This document shows, piece by piece, positions 59,800 to 64,000 of a DNA stretch of 64,000 nt; the first letter of the stretch is position 1, and every line of letters starts with the position of its first letter. Made by a program: the position numbers and the translations under genes. The notes under the pieces were generated by a model. The model searched no databases. It saw only the letters and a program-made list of their open reading frames with translations, and was not told the DNA's origin. This DNA is from Gigaspora rosea (Eukaryota; Glomeromycota; Glomeromycetes; Diversisporales; Gigasporaceae): positions 94,523 through 158,522 of the forward strand of contig QKWP01000640.1 of NCBI GenBank assembly GCA_003550325.1. The letters are read 5' to 3'.

Positions 59800-60880
59800 G
59801 TGTGTTTTCTATAGTGATTTACTGTAAAAATCCTTACAGACTATTGTGGAGATACAAGTAATTTAGATATGGTTATATTGGTTTTGTATTGGAATGACCG
59901 TGTTTTCTATAGTGATTTACTGTAAAAAATTCTGTTTTACTGTACTTACAAGCTATGGTGATACAAGTGATTTAGATATGGTTATGTTTGTTTTGAATTG
60001 CAAAAAATTCTGTTTCACCATATATACTTACTAACTATTGTGGTGATACAAGTGATTTAGATATGGTTATGTTAGTTTTGTATTGGAATCAGGGACCTGG
60101 AAAATTTTGGTTTGGAAATTGCAAAAATTTATTTGGATGTTGGCCAATATTTGGATAAAATTTGGATAAAATCTTTGAATATTTGGAATTATTTGGATTA
60201 TTTTTCATCAAAAAGCTCTGTTGACCAATTAAAAAACATCCAATTCTGAAATTTCAATTTATGCTTAGATAATTTTAGTAGGAATTTTTTTTTTGTTTGT
60301 GTGTTTAAAAAAAAAACACTATACTATGTAAATTAACTCTTGTAATTTGCAAAAGAGCTAGCAAAATTATAAGTGTAAACTTGATATGCATAGTGTTCGA
60401 TCCTAAATCTGAAATCTGGATTGATTCTTTAATCCGTTCAAATTCAGATATCCAGGCTAAAGATTTTTACTAGGATTGGTCAAAGAATTTAAATTATGGA
60501 CCTAAGGATATACCCAAAGTAAACTTTATACATAATCTGATGCGAATTCAATCGAGATTTATCCAGATGGCTGTCAAAATTAGGATTGAAAAACTAAATG
60601 GACTATCTGAGATTGTAGCACATTTTATTGTCTGTATTTTTATTGGTCAGAAATCATATGTATATTGGAAAGTTAGTAAAAAATTTGAAAAAATTTGGCC
60701 AAAATGCAAAATTAGGAAGTATCAAAATTTGGCCAAAAATTTGGAATAATTTGGGAAAATTTATTTTCAAAATTTTCTGGGTCCCTGATTGGAATGAATG
60801 TGTTTTCTATAGTGATTTACTGTAAAAAATTCTGTTTTACTGTACTTACTCGCTATTGTAATACAAGTGATATAAATATA
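59800..60880. repeat. TTCTATAGTGATTTACTG tandem repeats, split by a hAT element
   Basis: Four to five units of about 100 bp as at 13405-13720, including the GATACAAGTGATTTAGATATGG phrase. The hAT element at 60090-60787 sits in the last unit. Confidence 0.8.
60090..60787. mobile_element. hAT element, non-autonomous, 8-bp TSD
   Basis: Ends CAGGGACCTGGAAAATTTT / AAAATTTTCTGGGTCCCTG with an exact TSD ATTGGAAT (60082-60089, 60788-60795). The 698-bp interior is rich in AAAATTTGGATAA/ATTTGGCCAAAAT phrases. Two overlapping plus frames of 65-69 codons are incidental. Confidence 0.92.
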
Positions 60881-61832
60881 AGTATTGGGTAGTAAATTAA
60901 CTAAGTAATCAAAACTATATTAGGGGTATTAGTAATTTTACTATAATTAGATTTTATCAGCAAAATTACTAAGATATTATTTTATTTCAATTAATTATAA
61001 AGGAAAGTACAAAATTCTAAAAGTTTTCTCTAAAGATTCTGCTTCTTTTTTAATTTCTTTTGAGTTAAATCTCTTATAAAAACTATTTCTAAAAAGTTAC
61101 GCTTGATTTTTCACAAAAATTCTAGTAAATTTTTTTGGTTGTACTTATTGTATGGATTTTTTTAATAACTTTATATATTCTATTAGTTGAACACCTAAAA
61201 TTTATCAAGTTTACTAAAATGCACCTATGGTGTTGAACACCATATTACACTAAACTATTAGAATAGTCAATCAAAATTTAAGATCAGGTGTAACATAAAA
61301 TTGGTTTTTTTGTTTATTTTTAAAAAAACATTTATCACTTAAAATTTTGCTTATAAAACTGCCTTTGGGGCTCTAATAAAAAAAATTTCTTGCTAATTTT
61401 GTATATACATTAGCAAAAAAAAATATGCATAAACCTCCGCAAGTTTTTATGCGAGTGTAAACTTGCGAAAATCTTACAATTAGTTCAGAGTATTACGTAG
61501 GGGTAATAATTACGTAAGTTTATACTATAGCAGATATACAGTATACGTAATCTTATGTAAGTTATTGGCATAATATTTCAAAAATCTTATAATACAATGC
61601 GAAATAAAAAAATGCCCCTTTGGGGGTTTGCAGGATCGCAGGAGTAATATTTTTGCATATTTTGTGATGTTTTCGCATTGTTTCGCAACATTTTGCAAAT
61701 TTTCGCAAATTTTCAAAATTTTTTAAAAAATAAATAAATGATATACATATTTACATAATCATGCTTTTTTACAGAATTTCGCAATATTTCGCACAGTTTC
61801 GCAATTTATTATAAAATTTTTATTTTTTTATT

Positions 61833-62634
61833 TAGAGAAGTGCAGTTAATCACGTAATTAGGGTTTACATAGGTCCTGACCCCCCTAGTGATAGAACTAT
61901 TGACCAATCAAATTTAAAAACTCAAAATGTCTTTGACCTGAAAATAAGCTACTCCACAATTAACAAAAGTCGCTACATAGTAAAGTCTAAAGTTTACTAA
62001 GTAAATCGAAAAAATTGATCAAGTAAACTTATTCAGCAGATCAAAATACACTTTCTACAAAATTTTTATAATTATCAGAGAATTTTTTATTAATTGACAT
62101 TTGATTTTTACGTTCGACGAAAAAATTAAAATTTTTTAAAAAAATATATTCGACGAAAGTAAAAGTTAAAAGTTAAATAATAAAAAGTTCTCCAATACTT
62201 ATAAAAATTTTGTGGTAAGTGTATTTTGATCTGCTGAATAAGGTTACTTAATCGATATTTTTCGATTTGCTTAGTAAAATTTAGACTTTACTATGTAGCA
62301 ACGTTTGTCAATTGTGGGGCGAATATATTTTTTTAAAAAATTTTAATTTTTCCGTCGAACGTAAAAATCAAATGTCAATTGATAAAAATTCTCCAATCCT
62401 TATGAAAATTTTATAATAAGTGTATTTTAATCTGCTGAATAAGGTTACTTAATTGTTTTTTTCGATTTACTTAGTAATATTTAGACTTTACTATGTAGCA
62501 ACTATCTGTGATTAACTAAAAATCGATTTTCTTTAATATGATTGGCTATTTATACTATATATATATATAGGACGTGATATTTGGGGACCCCCCACCCCCC
62601 CTAAAAAATTACGTGATTTTCTGCACTTCCCTTA
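61833..62634. mobile_element. ~800-bp element with palindromic interior
   Basis: Ends TAGAGAAGTGCAG / CTGCACTTCCCTTA are followed inward by AATCACGTAATT / AATTACGTGATTTT. The interior repeats TTTAGACTTTACTATGTAGC and CTGCTGAATAAGGTTACTTA in direct and inverted orientation. Non-coding; target duplication unclear. Confidence 0.7.
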
Positions 62635-62867
62635 TTATTATCATATATTATATTTACATTTATTAAATATATATTTTTAATTAATATTACATATTTTATT
62701 ATATATTATGTATTAATTTTACATTATTACAAATATTTTAAACTACTTTCGCACTTTATCGCATCTAATTCTATTTCTATATACAAAAAACTAGCCCTAT
62801 ACACTTATTTTCGCTCACCCCACAGTTAGCTATTATCTTCGCTTCTTTGTTTTCTATCGTTTTTAAA

Positions 62868-63460
62868 AGTGTCGGAAGTAGTAGTTGGCATGCGCAAGGT
62901 TTTGAAAAGTTGTTTTTCTCGCAAAGTGCCGAAATAAAATAAATTAATAAAAAAATTTAAAAATAAACCAAAAAAAAACAAAAACAAAAAACAAAAAAAA
63001 AAAAAATAAAGCGAAACCTTGCAAGAACTTGCAAAAACTAGCAAAAACTTGCGAAAACTTGCGCACATTTCTCTAAAGAAGCGTTCTTGAAAATTTAAAA
63101 ATTGCTGGAATGAGTAATTAAAAATGTCGGAAGTAGTAGTTGGCATGCGCAAGGTTTTGAAAAGTTGTTTTTCTCGCAAAGTGCCGAAATAAAATAAATT
63201 AATAAAAAAATTTAAAAATAAACCAAAAAAAAAAAAAAAAAAAAACACGAAACAAAAAAATAAAGCGAAACCTTGCAAGAACTTGCAAAAACTAGCAAAA
63301 ACTTGCGAAAACTTGCGCACATTTCTCTAAAGAAGCGTTCTTGAAAATTTAAAAATTGCTGGGGGTGTGTTTTTTGAAGTGTCAGAAGTCGTAGTTGGCA
63401 TGCGCAAGGTTTCAAAAAGTTATTGTTTTTCTCGCAAAGTGTCGAAATAAAATAAATTAG
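62868..63460. repeat. ~250-bp tandem repeat, 2.3 copies
   Basis: Units start GTCGGAAGTAGTAGTTGGCA (62871, 63126, and a variant at 63380) and run through CTCGCAAAGTGCCGAAATAA, an A-rich block and ACTTGCGCACATTTCTCTAA. They are related to the TTCTTGCAAAGT modules at 28.3-29.2 kb. The minus-strand frame of 164 codons is a by-product of the repeat. Confidence 0.85.
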
Positions 63461-63639
63461 GCCATGCAAATAAAATTAATTGGTTCTCGTTACATCTCAA
63501 GACCCAAGGGCACCCGGCACCCGGGTGTTATTGTTATTATCTAAAAAAATGCTATATAAATTTTTTAAATAGGATTTTGCACCATGGTGCACACCTCGAT
63601 GTAATCACTAGAGATGAGACATTTAAAATCTTGAGGGTA

Positions 63640-63800
63640 GCTACTCTCGGCACAACTACTACGGCATACGGCACATTTGCCGTATAAGCAAAAGTGCCGT
63701 GTGCTGTATAAGTGTAGTATGCCGTATAAGTGCTGTATGCCATATAACAGATAAGTGCTGTATGTAGTAGTATAAGTGCCGTATGTAGTATGTCACGCAA
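63640..63800. repeat. Degenerate GTGCCGTATA short repeats
   Basis: About ten imperfect 10-20 bp words of the type GTGCYGTATAAGT / GCCGTATGTAGTAT in tandem. The remaining 200 bp to the window end show no feature. Confidence 0.6.
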
Positions 63801-64000
63801 GTAAAATATTATAATTGCCGAAGAATTTTAGAAACTTGCTCAGTCTAGTTCTGATCTGGTTCAAAAAAAAAGAAGCAAACTAAAAAACGTTTTATTTTAG
63901 TAAAGAAACCGATATGATGTTTTATTTCTTATTTTAGGTTAACTGCAAAGATCTTTTTCGAAATTCAGAATAAAGTTTATTACAGTACATAATGAACAAC

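Noticed and set aside
60540-60825. Two overlapping plus frames of 65-69 codons
   Set aside because: Inside a non-autonomous hAT with exact TSD; sequence is repetitive AAATTTGG words.
62826-63469. 164- and 85-codon minus-strand frames with repeated segments
   Set aside because: Created by the 250-bp tandem repeat and its A-rich block; no conserved start or domain.

Overview
The window looks like AT-rich eukaryotic DNA from a repeat-laden fungal genome. The best guess is an arbuscular mycorrhizal (Glomeromycotina, Rhizophagus-like) fungus. Grounds: very low GC, 60-90 bp introns with GTAAxT donors and TTAG acceptors, TTAGGG-type telomere-like motifs inside repeats, and a decayed MULE with a SWIM zinc finger plus a Helitron replication gene that resemble families I associate with that lineage. 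The species call is inference from memory, not a search result. No rRNA, tRNA or CRISPR array was seen.

Layout. 0-7 kb: a GC-richer retroelement-like scrap, several MITEs, and one unidentified membrane-protein-like ORF (4.2-5.2 kb) with an 8-bp-TSD hAT MITE at its stop codon. 7.1-13.9 kb: locus A of a four-locus family (A-D). Each locus has a roughly 250-bp cassette repeated three times, then a small three-exon gene, then a broken second copy of its last exon. 14.9-16.6 kb: three transposons nested in one another. 16.7-20.7 kb: a decayed minus-strand MULE transposase interrupted by a poly(A)-tailed retroposon with a 15-bp target duplication. 20.8-22.75 and 34.73-37.0 kb: locus B, split by about 12 kb that carries a decayed Helitron Rep/helicase gene and a decayed OB-fold-like accessory gene, and that ends in a textbook Helitron hairpin plus CTAG. 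37.0-44.55 and 47.9-55.44 kb: two nearly identical spacers, each holding a hAT element with an internal 189-bp satellite (9 versus 2 units), a tiny signal-peptide ORF, several palindromic MITEs and an intron-containing pseudogene of the spliceosomal DEAH helicase Prp2/DHX16. 44.56-47.9 kb: locus C. 55.44-60.9 kb: locus D. 61-64 kb: palindromic and tandem repeats only.

The most gene-like product is encoded by loci C and D. It is a 141-residue protein assembled from three exons whose phase-1 junctions keep one frame: a hydrophobic N-terminal segment, a short charged linker and an acidic coiled-coil-like domain. The two copies are identical in their third exon, A has lost its first exon, and B has a frameshift. 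I know no family for it. Almost everything else is transposon-derived or pseudogenic. The value of the window is therefore the gene array and the unusually legible history of duplications and insertions, because the B and C duplicates act as filled and empty sites for one another.
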